Assembly: GCA_947652605.1 (NCBI GenBank)
Contig: OX393582.1
Span: forward strand, 8,270,544 to 8,334,543
Direction: 5' to 3'
DNA from: Elmis aenea
Taxonomy: Eukaryota; Arthropoda; Insecta; Coleoptera; Elmidae
DNA length: 64,000 nucleotides
Position numbers and translations under genes: made by a program. Of this stretch, positions 20,651 through 33,310 are shown piece after piece (position 1 is the first letter of the stretch; the number at the start of each line of letters is the position of its first letter). The notes beneath the pieces were generated by a model. That model saw nothing but the letters and a program-made list of their open reading frames with translations, searched no databases and had not been told where the DNA came from.

Positions 20651-22544
20651 AATTTAGCTTTGTGTTTTTAGATATTTAATGTCATTGTTAATTGGGAGTG
20701 ATACTATAAGGCGAGCCCCCTTACAAATTATTTTTCACGTACTCAGCTCGCGTTATCTAAACATTATCTATTTATCTACCACACACAAAAATTGTACTAA
20801 TGAATTATTACACAAGTTTTCTGTATCCTGTCTGAATCATACCAACGTTATTTCGTTTCAATAAAGTAGAAAACAATGCGTTAATCTTTGAACGATTAAT
20901 AATCGAAATACAATAAAATTTTATAATATGATCCGATAGATATGGATGATGATAAAGGTTGACTGAATGTCAATTAAGGGGATGTACAGTTAGATAAATG
21001 TTGATCGTAATCGCTAAATTTTCGAAGAATTGATCTCAATTTATCTTGATTGAGATATATAAATATTGGCGATGTTTCATAAATTTTTGTTTGTGTTTAT
21101 TTAGTAGTTGTTCATGAATAGTTACATACATAAATACTAGTTACCAAAGCAACATTTTTAAGGCCTTACCAGGTATGTGATTAAACTTGTAGAGTGCTAA
21201 TAGACGATCAAAAATAATTGGTTATGCTACAATTAATTTTGGTAATGATTGTTAAAAATTCTCTTTGTAATTAACAAATTAACATCTTTGCTATTGTTTC
21301 TAAAATTATTTTATTGTATTTTGGTTAATTTAGTTCATTCGTTTACGTTTTCCTTCCATTTTTAGTGTAAATATTATTAACGAAATTGATTTACTGTGTA
21401 TTAGCATTAAACTATCGAGTAGGTAATTAAGTTTATTAATTTTTTTTACCATTTTTGGACGGAACTCCATCTATTGCTTTCTAAAACCCCAGGGTTCCTT
21501 GGAACATGATTTAGAAAACGTTAATGCATAAATGATTTTATAATTAAACATATCAACCTACACCTGACGTAAATATACATTAATGTGCAAAATTATTCAA
21601 ATAGACAAATATCTGGAATAATATTGCAAATATTACAATGAAATTCTGTATCCATGCGTTATTATACACCCTGTCCCAGCCAGGACTAATTATTCGATAG
21701 CTCTGTTATTAGAAATAATTTTTGAAAAGATTTAAAATAAAAGTGGTTTTATTATATCATAACCTAAAATTATTTTCAACTATACACAGAGTTTAGTTTT
21801 TGCGCAACGATACAAAACATTGTTTTTTTTTTAATAGATAGCCCTTTATATTTTGTTATTTTTAAATGTAAAATTAAATTCTATTTCAAAAATGTTAAAG
21901 GTTTCTTATGTCTAAACTGAACCGTTTTTGAGTTATTTACGTTTTTTTTTTGAAAATTTAGACAGTTGTAGACCTTTATAAAAATATTTATATTTATCAA
22001 CATCACAACGCCAGATCAAATTCCTCTGGTAATTTATTGCACAATAGTGTCATAGTGATTGTTGACTAGTTACATTTTTAAAATAATATACAGGGTGTTC
22101 GTTATACTAGGTCCATTTCGCTAAACTTTAAAGGCACATAAGTCATCTTTCTTAAATGGAACACCCAATGTATTTTTACATTTTCTTGTAGAAAATTTAA
22201 TTATCTTCCAAAGTTATTAAGCATGTTTTATGTCTAAATATATTATTTTTGTAGTTATTTCGTTTCTTATGATTCTTTGCGAGTATTTTACCTAAAATAT
22301 TGGTATTAGTCTTTGAAAATTCAAAACAAATTGTATGAACTGTCAACGTACTAGTTTTATTCGATTTATTTATAATATCGTCACCTAAATAATTGGTTAC
22401 ACAAAAGTGTTTTATTTTAGACAATTTATTACTTATAAAAATACGTTGCAATGATATGTATTGACCTAATGTACGGAAATAGGTCTGTTAGCAACTAAAG
22501 TTTAAACAACCACCTACCTATCTTGACCTAAGAGATCCTAATTT
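20651..22544. other. AT-rich stretch with solitary CAGGGTG-type ends
   Basis: No gene. CACCCTGTCCC at about 21668 and TATACAGGGTGTTCGT at about 22087 are single ends of terminal-repeat elements without recognisable partners. Confidence 0.4.
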
Positions 22545-23249
22545 GAGGTTGTTATAAATAAAATTGTATTGCCAAAAAATAGCTACATACTATTTAGCGT
22601 CAAGATAATTATTTCCCACAATTCTCAGGTTATATCTACAGAACATACTTTGAAAAGCCTATCAAGAGAAGCAACAGTTGCATTACTTTGTATTTCCGTT
22701 AAATTTTAAGGTTTGAGTCCGTTTCCTGTTGAATCGGAAGTAAATTTTACAAAGACGGTTGACTTTAGCCCAATATAAACTGGTACATTTTTAAGGTAAA
22801 TTTAAAGAGAAATCAAAAAAGAGTACAAATCAAATGCTCGAAAAATAAAAACGTTTTTTCTAAATTTTTGTATCTATAAAAAAGTCCAATTGCTATAAAA
22901 CATATTTTTTGCTATGAAAAAGTAAACATTGCTAGAAAAATAATTAGTTTGCTATAAAACTTGAGAAACACTATACATATTTAATAAAGACTATAAAAAT
23001 AATGAAATTTGTTTTAAAAAATAGAAAAATATTTTTATTTTTGCCCTAAAAAATTTGAGATTGTCATAAATAAAATTGTATTGCCAAAAAATAACTACTA
23101 TTTAGCGTCAAAATAATTATTTCCCACAATTCTCACGTTAAATATACAGAACATATTTTGAAAAGCTCATCAAGTGAAGCAACAGTTGCATTACTTTGTA
23201 CTTCCGTTAAATTTTAAAGATTGAGTCCGCTTCTGGTTGAACCGGAAGT
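22545..23249. repeat. direct repeat of a ~195-bp unit around a TTGCTATAAAA array
   Basis: Unit 1 (22545-22741) and unit 2 (23057-23249) are ~90% alike, from GAGGTTGTTATAAATAAAAT to the GGTTGAACCGGAAGT-like end. Between them, 22860-23000 holds four or more copies of a phrase like TTGCTATAAAA. The arrangement could be a duplicated segment, or two long direct ends of an element with a repetitive middle. No reverse transcriptase or other LTR-element coding is present. Confidence 0.75.
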
Positions 23250-24362
23250 CGTATTGCAACCTCAGTATTTTCATCGAATCCGAAAAATACCATAACGTTG
23301 AGATACCAAATTTTATTGTCATAATTGCAATAGCATTCTACATATTTCTGTTTCTATGCTTTTGCGCAACACTGTATATTATTCTCCGTTTCAATTTGTT
23401 TTATGTGATTAGAATAGAAGCGTTGTAATTTTGATAAAACGACAACTTAATCGAATTTATTCAATTTATTTAAAAACATTTACACGAATTGGTCAAATTT
23501 GGTTAAATATTAAAAGATGGGGGTTTGCTGTAATCCCAACTGTTTCGAGGTATTTTTTTCCAACATATGCTTACAAGAAACTTAGTTAAGACTTTATATT
23601 TTCATTAATTGCATCTTGTATATTTAATACAGATCCATGCAAAATTCGTTATGACTAAAGTTGACATTTTCTGAGTTATTATTAAAACACATCAATAAAT
23701 AAGATGTAGTTTTGGCGTCTGTGTGCATGATATTGAGAGTCGATGCTAAAAAGAGACATTCGCGGCAGTGGAATTTGTCTTTAGTCACGTTCCGAACTAA
23801 GCTGATCATCGGTTATGACTATACTATGAATTTATGATCAGTTTTATTTGTTTGCAGTGCAGTACTCAAACGAATCTTGTCTTAAACTGCTGCCAACGCA
23901 TTTCTGTTCATATTTCGAGCTGATTTCTCGATATTTTATTCGGACAGCGAGTTCTACGAAAATCGAATGACAAAGTTTCGTAATTTATAGTTTTCATAAT
24001 TGTTAAATTCTTCCTTAGTTATATTAGTTTATCATACAGGGTGTACCATTTACATCAGACCACTGTGGGGATCCTGTTAAACTCTCTCTAATTTTAATAA
24101 AAGAAGTTTGATTTAAAATACATTTTTACAGCGTCATTTTAAGTAATTTTAACATTTAAAAAGATGCAACAAATAGAACCTTTTTTTATTATCGATTTCT
24201 TAGAAAGTTTGATTCCAGATAAAAGTTGGTGCATAGTCTAAATCTAATTTTAAGAAGCTAAAAAGCTCAATAAACATTCATATGACACTAGATTTTAGTG
24301 ATTTTAGAAATATTCGCAAAGGCAACTGCCCTTTTTTTGTTAAATATCGTCCAGAATATTTT
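23250..24362. other. AT-rich stretch with one CAGGGTG end
   Basis: A single terminus CATACAGGGTGTACC at about 24033 starts a decayed element. The sequence that follows resembles the foldback around 44100-44630 (GATAAAAGTTGGTGCATAGTC; AGAAATATTCGCAAAGGC). No gene recognised. Confidence 0.45.
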
Positions 24363-24526
24363 CAGTAGTAATATAACAAGTGCATTGAAAATTATCGATA
24401 ATTTTTGGTAAATATGCCCGAATGCAAGTTGAGCTGAACAAATTTTTTTCTGATCCAACTTGCATGAGTGAAGAATTGTCAAAAATTATAGATTATTTGC
24501 AATGCACGAGTTATATTTTGTCAGAA
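24363..24526. repeat. inverted repeat with GTGCATTG arms
   Basis: The left arm AATATAACAAGTGCATTG plus AAAATTATCGATAATTTTTG is the reverse complement of the right arm (CAAAAATTATAGATTATTTG, then CAATGCACGAGTTATATT). An inner pair ATGCAAGTTGAGCTGA / GATCCAACTTGCAT continues it. It is a ~160-bp MITE-like hairpin, partly repeated at 28801-28890. Confidence 0.8.
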
Positions 24527-25545
24527 AATTTCCTTCACCTAACCTACCTGTCAAATTAAATGTATGTTATGTCAAATTTTACAAGTACTGTCAGAGTGGT
24601 GCGTCAGGGGTGTGGTTTAATCTATAATAAAGTAACGCTACTGGTCGTCGAAATTCGTCAAAAAATTATTAAGTCCAAAATATTTAATTTCCACATAGGC
24701 GGAAAATAGTGACTCTGCGTGGCAAAAACTTAACAGATTAAAACTAGCAATGTAGGTAGGGAGGTGGATGTAAATGAACATTGCCTAAGCGCTTAGGGCG
24801 ACCTATAACAAAAATTAAAGAAACTATAGGCACTGTTACTACCTACCCGTGTTACTTTCATCCCCGGTCTCCCCTATGTATAGTGCGTGTTTTGTTTTAA
24901 AATTTGAATTTAAACGTAGAAGAACGACGATGAAGGATATTTATGCGGTACGGTCCTGTATTCCAGTGATCACAATCGACATGTTTGGCTTGTAGCCATC
25001 TTGTTTTATGTTTCTCGAGCTCCATAAATATTTCTAATTGAAACTGAGTTGAAATTACGACATAATCTAATAATATGCTTGTTGGGATCTTTTTAATTTC
25101 GTGAGCCAGGGAAGTACTAAATTTAATGTCACGTATGGTGTGTGGTAGGGTTATACGACTTGAAAACAATAGATAATAATTTATCATGTGCATTAATGAG
25201 GCTGTCGCTAAATGCTGTTTTGTAAACACTTTAGTTATTAACAAAGATGTTTGAAGACAACATGGCTGTAAAGAGTTAATTGATATCAAGGAACGATTTG
25301 GTTGTTTAAATAATGATCAAACGATTTAGCGGCTCTTTTGTCGTAATTGGTGGAACAAGCGAAGGATGACGGATTTACTAGTTCTTTTGTTTATGAACTT
25401 TTAATGGTTATTGTTTGGTAGATCAATAGATGAAAATTAATATTATTTGGTGCTTTTATTTTACTGTCAATTGGTGGAGTTAAAGTGAGACCAAATTATG
25501 TAGTTTATTCAAAACACATCTTCATTTAGAATAGGTCAAACTAAA
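24527..25545. other. non-coding stretch
   Basis: A 130-codon minus-strand frame lies at 24897-25289 but shows no motif I know. Otherwise nothing was recognised. Confidence 0.35.
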
Positions 25546-26880
25546 TTTTCCCATTTTATTCTTGTTCTTCTGTACTCTTTGAGTTTGTTTTTGAGTTAGT
25601 GTCCAAGTTTCTGAACTGTACGTGAGAATGGGTACGTACACTGCTTTAAAAACTCGCGTCTTCGTTTCTTTTGATATCTCCTTCTTACTTATCAAAAATT
25701 TATTAGTGGCGTAGTAAAATTTCGTCGCTGCCGTTATTTTGTTATTCAGATGTCCCTCCGATTTACCATTTTCTGCAATTATTGTTCCTAAATATTTAAA
25801 ATTTGCTACCTGCTCTATCTTTTTTGTCTAGCATAATTACTGTAGATAACTGGTTCATCATTTTTCGCTATGACCATAACCTTTGTCTTTTTTATATTAA
25901 TATTCATATTATGTCTACTTAATGTATCTGCCCATATGTCTAAATTGAATTGCAAGTCCTTTTCGCTTTTAGCTAATAGCATCACATCATCTGCAAAGGC
26001 TAATTCTGTTAAGGATATTGGTTTTAGTTTATTCCAACCCCAGTAGGCTTTCTTTGTGTTTTGCTTACATTCTTTAATATTTTATCCATAAAAATTATAA
26101 ACAGTGGACTTAATGTGCCTCCTTGTCTTACTCCAACTGTTATAAATTCCTGGGAACTGCTGTTATGGGTTCGCACATAATTTCTACTACTCTTATATAA
26201 ACTCTTGATGGCGTTTAATAATCCTTCTCGCACTCTACTTTGTTTCAATATCTTCCCTTGGCACTCTATCGAAGGCATTAGAGTTTAGACAGATCGATAA
26301 AGCACAAGTAGACTATTGTTTTTTCACTTAACTGTCTTAACGTAAAAATTAGATCCTGCGTGCTTCTACCTGGTCTAAAGCCACATTGCGCCTCTTCCAA
26401 ATTTCTTTCGAAATGTTTTCTTAATCTCTGCTCCAAAATTCTTTCATATAATTTTTTTACTACACTAAGTAGAGAAATGCCTCTATAGTTTTCGCATTTT
26501 TTTACTATCGCCAGTCTTGAATATCGGTAATTTAACAGATACCTACCAGTCCTTTGGAATATCTTTTTCCTGGCATGCTTTATTAACTATTCTTAGCAGC
26601 ATTTTCTTTCCATCTACTCCCATGTACTTAATCATATCGGGTAAAACGCCTGCTGCTTTTACAATTTTCGTTTTATGTATCGCTCATCTTCGGTTATTTC
26701 TAGTTCATATTCTTGTTCAATTGTTTTGTATTCCTCCTGCCCTTGCTCTTCTTCCTCGTTATTAATTATGTTATCACTTTCCAATAAATAACTCCTTAAA
26801 ATAATTTCCCCATCTTTCGATAATTTCTTTGTCTGTTGTCAGTATTTTTCCCTGTTTATCCATTATTTGCTTTGATGTAT
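25546..26880 (-). pseudogene. RTE-like LINE reverse transcriptase, decayed
   Basis: The longest reverse transcriptase remnant in the window. Reading leftward: ILEQRLRKHFERNLEEAQCG-like pieces near 26400; then frame 26278-26024 with VREGLLNAIKSLYKSSRNYV, then QEFITVGVRQGGTLSPLFII (the palm motif VRQG..LSPLLF). This is followed at ~26015-25860 by SLTELAFADDVMLLAKSEKD and a thumb segment. The catalytic FADD box is intact, but the frame is broken by stops and shifts. Towards 25600 the C-terminal region resembles the copy at 63215-63715 closely (shared GTGTCCAAGTTTCTGAACTG and neighbouring sequence), so both derive from one family. Confidence 0.85.
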
Positions 26881-28800
26881 GGTATAGTATTTTAATATGC
26901 CATACATTGTTAATAGATATGTTTTATTTAGATTAATTCCCTGAATATTTTATTAAATGGAACTTATTGTTCTTAGCACAAATGGGTAGTTCATCTACTT
27001 TACCAACTCCCATTTAAACCACTCAGTGTTTAAAACACTACAAATTCATTTTTGAATTAACATCTGCGTTTGCATGCGGACCAGAAACTTTCGCTTTTGA
27101 TTGCAACTGAATCATAATAATACACACTCGATTCGCACAATGTGTACTTTAAAACCGTATTGGTTTGTATGTTCGTATCACTTCGATCTGAATTCTATTT
27201 CATTTAATTCATCATTTGAATCAGTATACGTTTTTAACAATTTGAAGCAGCTGTCGTAAGCGGACTTGCGGTGGTCATCCAGAGAACTAATTATTGTTGT
27301 AGATGTTGCTGTGGGAAGGAGCTTTATGTACAGACAGCAGCGCCCGTTGCATATTTGATTTACCTTCAGGCTACGAGGGTATCCACATGATAACAGCGTT
27401 ACCAATATGCTTCTAGTGTACATAAGATGAATTAATAACGTGCTAACCAAATTAATTTGTAAATTAGCTGGAACCGAGAGCACCATGTAAACTTGAAGGC
27501 ATTTATCATGTAAATTGTGTGCAATGTACGATATTATCTGAAAATACATGCAATTAATGGTCCATGGCTTATGCAACAATCCTGTTAATGGAGAAATACT
27601 TATACAGTAATCTGTATATTTAAAAGATTTTTCATATTTATGGGGCCAAAAATTCTATAGTACAATTAAACCTCAATACACTTTGTAAAAATTACCCTTG
27701 TGATATTTTATTTATTAATAAAAATATATTGATGAAATGTTGTACATTTTCATGAAGAAAGAAACGCCATTTGTCACCTACTTTTGTCCTAAATGATGTA
27801 GATAAGTTATTTGTAGGACAAGACTAACAATTTCTTTTTTTTACAGGTAATTATCAACCAATATTTCACCCTAGAAAATAATATTCGCTACAAAAATGTG
27901 TAAGTAATAGAATAATTGTTTAATAGCGATATAGATTTTTAGGCAAGTTGCGCTTATAAAAAAGTTTTTTGTTTGCATTGTTGTTGTTGAATGATGTAAA
28001 AGACTTTACATACGTTAAACAATTAAAAATGTATAAAGTAAACACCAATGCTTTATCTTCTAAAATAAAAAAGTTACAGGTTTGGGTAGTTCTTGCTGTA
28101 TGTTTACTGTCTAGTTTTCTTTGATTATTATAATTTTTGAATTGTCACATCCCATTTTTTAACATATTTAATTCAATCGGATATAAATTTAGCTCATCTC
28201 ATTTTTATGTTAAAACTGACTACGGTTTGAGTGCGAAGCACAAATGAAAAAGGTTTGCAAAGCTGCCGACAGTAAAATTTACGACTCAATAAGCATAGAT
28301 CTTAGCAATCAAAACTCGCTTAGAAACAGACACAAAAAAATAAAACAAGGGAATTGAATCACAACTCGCCTGCTTCCAATATTGCGATATTCCGCGTTTA
28401 TTTAAAAATACGTTCTCCGTCTCCCGCAATAATTCTTTCGGCCGTATTTCGCTATGTGCGGTAAATATATTCGTAAAACGGGAGCGTGGCGTAAGAATAG
28501 CACGATACACAGTGATTATACTATCGCTTCCGGAACTAACAGAACCGTGCGATCAAAGAGAGGCGGAAGTTCGAAGGATGTGCTAATTGCTTGATGGAAG
28601 ACACTTTCTTGCGGTCTGATAACGATTTTAATTAATTTCGAAGTAAAAAGCGTTGATATGATAAGAACTACGGTTAGGTAATCTTGTCCGACACGAATAG
28701 TTTGCGTTACAAGAAAATTACACGATTTAGTAGATATATCTTTAAAAAACCACATCGTTAGCGAGTTAGAAGTATCTCAATTAATTTTAGAATGGAATTA
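26881..28800. other. non-coding stretch with GC-richer segments
   Basis: 27060-27580 and 28190-28780 are richer in GC and appear unique. Their open frames (for example 133 codons, minus, 27178-27579) have no recognisable motif. They may be host regulatory or simply old intron sequence. Confidence 0.35.
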
Positions 28801-28890
28801 CCAGTAGTAATAGAACAAACGCATTAAAAATTATCGATAATTTTTGGTAAATATGCCCGAATGCAAATTAAGCTCAAAAAAACACGAGTG
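28801..28890. repeat. half copy of the 24363 hairpin repeat
   Basis: AGTAGTAATAGAACAAACGC through TATCGATAATTTTTGGTAAA and ATGCCCGAATGCAAATTAAG matches the left arm of the inverted repeat at 24363-24526 with few changes. The right arm is missing, so this is a truncated copy. Confidence 0.8.
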
Positions 28891-31480
28891 CATGAAGTCA
28901 AAAACGAAACCCCTGCAAAAGCACTTTGATTTTGGAAGTTGTGATATACCTATCTGTTATACCTAAATCTATGAGACTTGTATAGGTATCGCCAATTTAT
29001 ATTCTCACTACACACGTAAAAACACACTTATTTACTAATTGTTTACGAAATCCAGATGTTCTTGTGTTTCTAAATAAACCCTGCCTATTTGAAACCAGGA
29101 AAAATAGGATTTGAAAATGGCTTATGTCAATTATTGTTGCTAATTAACGAAACCCACAAATTTGCGTCATTTATAACTTTTTAAACAACAATTTTTCATT
29201 CACGTCTACATTCTGTTGAAAAGTAAGCAATAACGAAAACAGTATGCGTTAAAAATGTTCTTAGAATAGGTGACCGGACAAAAGAATCCTCATGTAATCG
29301 CCAAAATTTTGTAGTAATTTTGATAGATTTGGACATAAGAAAAAAATATTGTTTATCCGATAACAACGCCAATTAGGAAGCAATCTATTGTAATTACTTG
29401 TCACTGATTCCAAAGGAGTTTGTTTAGTCCTTCAATGTTTAATTTTTTAGGGCTTTGTTTTTCATTTTACCACAAAACGTGAAAATCCCAAATATTCTGA
29501 TAATTTTTTTTTGCTTTGTGTGACCATGTCGTAGAATATAATACCTCTTCTGTAGATGTTTGTGCAAAAGACGTGACACACAATTGCCTTGTCAATAACA
29601 ACATATTACATTTGCCTTTGAGTGTTTTGCTATTAGATGGTGATCAAATATGTATGAAGCAAAAACGTTCAGATTGCGTAAAGGTGCAAAAACCGATATC
29701 AAAGTGACATAGAACCCTCGAAGTGTCAGGCCAGAGAGACAAATGATAGAAATCCATTAGGGGCTATCGCAAATCATAGCCTCCGATGTGATCGCCGTAC
29801 TCAATCAACCGTCTCTTCCCTGCCCGTCTCATTTATCCTCGTTGAACGACAGATAAAACTCATTGCTTCGCGTTTATCGAAGAAGCGACATATGTTTAAT
29901 AAAATCTCACTTCAGAATCACTTGTCATTAATTTATCACCCTGTAACATCTTTGACTTACGACTCCCAGTATTTATAAAGCATTACGTACACCCCATTCC
30001 TGGAAGGGGTGCCAGGATCCCTCCACGATCCTGTCTCCATTTCTTACTAACGCGTTCGAGTAACCGGGGAAAAAAGGAGGGAACGATTTAAAATTGGTAG
30101 TGATAACGCGTAGGCTGTGCAGACATATGAAGTACTAAGCTGTCAGAAACAAGTGACAGTCATACAGCAGCGAACAAGACCGTTTTAAAATTGAAGCGCT
30201 TGATGCAGAGGTGACCGCTAAAATCGGGCGAAATGCGAAGGCGTCGCCTCCCGCGATGCGACATTTCTACAAAGCTCTATTTTAGCTCGAAATTGAATTT
30301 ATGATGCGTATTTTATACACTTTGATGCTTCGGTATCCAGCAGATTTTATAATTACGCGTCCTACGGGTTTCGCGTGTTTTTGAAGGGTGAATTTGTTCG
30401 CCTCCGTATTAAATATTTCTCTTGTTGCGTAAAACTGCCTACCGTTAACGCAGAAGCTACGCAAAAACTACACAATGTGTCCTGATTGTAGTGATTAGCG
30501 ATGACAAAGCCAAGAATGTCAACAGTATTCAAGGGGTTAGGCGGTTTTTACTATTTTTACCTGTATTCCTGTACCTGAAACTGCATGCCTTTAATTTTTA
30601 CCTAAAGGGTTTCTTTTCGCAAAACCTATTATTATTTAAAAGCGGTTTAACAGCGGTTACTTTTTCATTTGTACGTGTAATTTTAACAGGATTTAAGGAA
30701 ACAGCGGGTAATATTATTTTTGTCTAGCGTCCATGTCAAGGGTTACGTTAGGGGCAAGCGTGTGAAATTGAAATTTCCGTTTTTTACTATAATTCCGATG
30801 AATTGTTATAATAAGAAGGGTTAGACCTGCATTTATTTAACTCGGATGGTTAGAAAATTTGTAACACTTTATGGAAAAGTAATGAAACTATGATGACGCG
30901 TTAAATTTGAACAAGCAAGTTAAATTGGGCAAGATAACTTGTGAACCATAAATTTTGTTCTTAACAGCTTTAACAAAAAGAAATGAAGTCGGTAGCATAG
31001 ATAAAGGTGTCGTCGTGTCGGTGCAGTTTTATTTAGGAAAGGATAACATAAGTGACAAATTTACCTCTAAAATAAATTCGTTTTTGGCACCTCTTGTTAG
31101 TTGTATGCAAAAAGTACAAGGTTATTATAGTAAAGGGAGTTTTTACTACATGTAACTATCAACTTAATTTTTTTTAATCTTACAAAACAATAAGAACTCT
31201 GAAATGCAAGCCATAACGAAAATGGAGGCAAAAAGTGGTGAAATAGAAGGGAAAAATAACACTTATTTATAAATATTTAACGTCTATTGCTGCTTCAAAA
31301 TGATACAAATGTTTTCTGCAGAAAATTTTAATATTTAATGAATTAAAAATTTATTTTTTGTTACAAAAAATTAGTAATAGTAACATATATTTAAATATAA
31401 TCTGTTACCTTACTACCCTAAGGTGTAAGGTATTTGTAACAGTACTGATTACAGCTCATAGTTAACTTAGGTGTACAAAT
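28891..31480. other. long non-coding stretch with GC-richer unique block
   Basis: No gene or element ends recognised. 29700-30490 stands out by composition (ACCCCATTCCTGGAAGGGGT at 29990-30009; CpG-rich 30180-30480) and by lacking repeats. It is a candidate for conserved non-coding DNA of the host gene. Confidence 0.35.
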
Positions 31481-31711
31481 TTCGTCCATTGCTTTTTGTT
31501 CTTCATTCTTGTTGCCATTGTCCAGTTCTTGTTTCGTTTCTTTCAAATCAATGCCACTTCATCATTTCATCTTTTTTTCGGTCTCCCCTTTCCTATTTTA
31601 TTCTGTACTTTTGCCTCTCATATCTGTTTTACTTGTCTTTTTTGCTGCATTCGGTTGATGTGTCCAAACCATTTCAGCTGGTTTTTCTCGATTACACTAT
31701 GTACTGATTCT
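31481..31711 (-). pseudogene. RTE-like LINE 3' segment (downstream part)
   Basis: The minus-strand sequence contains the region following the reverse transcriptase thumb (HIK.LKWFGHINRMQQK-like reading), then the basic tail. It continues the LINE at 32268-33310 and was separated from it by the CR1/L2-like insertion at 31712-32256. Confidence 0.6.
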
Positions 31712-32256
31712 ATATAATAATAATAATAATATACGGCTTTATTTCCACATTTTTAAATAAACAAAATACAACAAATAAAAAAGAATTTTTTTTGGGGAAA
31801 ATCGCAAGGCGGGGTTCAGCGTTGTCCACAAGACAGCTGTTCTGCCACCCAACCTTGAAGCTGAATACAACAAGCACATAAACATATTGACGTGTTGCAG
31901 CACTGAACCGACGTGGCCCGACACTTACCAGCAAGAAACTAGTTGAATGACGATAGCAGTAGGTGTTTATGAAATTTAATTTTAAATAAGTTCAAAGGTA
32001 AACCTTTAAATAAAGGGTCTATATTGTTATAAATTTTGGTAATTGTATATGAAAAACACTTTTTGAAGAATTCTGTTTTATGGTGAGGAGGGGTTAGTGT
32101 ACCTTTGAACCTAATATTTAAAGTATGCACATCTTCACGATATTTAATTTTACTATAAAGATAAGGAGGCGTATGGGAAATAATCAACTTGTGATAAAAA
32201 CATGCTGCATGTAGCAGACGACGATTAAACATATTAAGCCATCTCAAGTCTTTCAA
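31712..32256 (-). pseudogene. CR1/L2-type LINE 3' end with (ATT)n tail
   Basis: The minus-strand frame 32256-31939 reads MKDLRWLNMFNRRLLHAACF, YHKLIISHTPPYLYSKIKYR, LNIRFKGTLTPPHHKTEFF and KCFSYTITKIYNNID. This is the C-terminal domain following the reverse transcriptase in CR1/L2/Jockey-like LINEs (L.WLP...R..LH...YKI...G.PPYL...). The remaining ~230 bp is 3' UTR ending in an ATT microsatellite (ATAATAATAATAAT at ~31716-31730 on +), as is usual for CR1/L2 3' ends. It is 5'-truncated and inserted into an older LINE. Confidence 0.85.
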
Positions 32257-32267
32257 CTTATGCGATC

Positions 32268-33310
32268 TAGTTCTTCTCTGATCTGTTCATTTCTTGTTCT
32301 GTCTACGTGTGATGCCCTATACTGCTCTTGAGTATTTAATCTGCATAGCTTGTAATCTGCTTCTCTGTGGCTGATTTAATACCCAACTCTCACTTCCATA
32401 CACCTGGGTTGGTATGAATACTGTCTTGTAAATATTCATTTGTGTTTTCCTGCTTATTTCTCTCTTTCTTATTGCCGATCTATTCATACCATGATATACT
32501 TTTGCTGCACTATTTATTCTTTTTTTTAAATCTCATTTTCTCGGTTACCTTCTCTCTTTATCCAAATTCGCAGATATTTATATTCTTCCACCTGTTCTAT
32601 TTTTTCCTGGTTCAGTTCTATGTTAAGTTGCTTTTGTTCGTTACCTATCATCAAAACCTTTGTTTTGTTCGTGTTAATCTTTAAGCTTCTTTTCTTTAAT
32701 TCTTCTTTCCACACCAATAAGTTTTCTTGTGGGGCCTTTTCCGTTGGTGCACAAATCATCATAACATCAGCAAAGGCACATTCTGAAAAGTACACTGGCA
32801 TGAGCTTATTGAAACCTATATATATCTCTCTCGTTTTGTTTTCTACAGATTTGATGACGTCATCCAAGACTTATATGAGAAATGTCGGACTCAGTACACC
32901 TCCTTGGCTTAACCCATCGTCTATGTCAAAAGTCTTTGATTGCAGAATATCTTTCCTCACATAATTTTTGTTATTGATACATAGGCTTTGTATACTCTTT
33001 AATAATTTATGGCTAATATTTCTACCTTTTAATCCTACCCAGATTGTTTTTTGTGACACTCTTTCGAAAGGCTTTTAAGTCCAAAAATGCCAGGTATACG
33101 TCTGCGTCTTTTGTTCTCTTTTTTTCATTAATTGTTTCACGGTGAATATGTGGTCGTGTGGACTTCTGCATTTTCTAAATCCTCTTTGTGTTTTCGCTAA
33201 TTGTTTTTCAATTATTTCCTACAGTTTCCTCTCTAGTATGAACTCATAGGCTTTGTATATAATGCTTAACAGTGTGATCCCTCTGTAGTTTGTACATTGT
33301 AGATAACTTA
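32268..33310 (-). pseudogene. RTE-like LINE reverse transcriptase, split copy
   Basis: Reading leftward: frame 33059-32871 has VGLKGRNISHKLLKSIQSLC and GLSQGGVLSPTFLI (palm motif). Frame 32867-32526 continues with IYIGFNKLMPVYFSECAF, where the catalytic FADD box has become FADVMM, then KRSLKINTNKTKVLMIGNE and EKIEQVEEYKYLRIWI, the conserved thumb. Upstream, around 33060-33250, KAFDRV-like and QRGFRK-like readings are present with shifts. The catalytic change and broken frames show it is dead. Confidence 0.85.

Noticed and set aside
22545..23249. LTR retrotransposon with short LTRs
   Set aside because: No gag or pol coding, no primer-binding site and no TG...CA ends.
24897..25289. 130-codon open frame on -
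   Set aside because: No recognisable motif; length is possible by chance in this composition.
27178..27579. 133-codon open frame on -
   Set aside because: No domain, signal or repeat recognised and no splice or start context; kept only as part of a GC-richer block.
27831..27848. Exon acceptor after a pyrimidine tract (TTTCTTTTTTTTACAG)
   Set aside because: The following sequence meets stops in all frames soon and shows no coding motif; such sites are frequent by chance.
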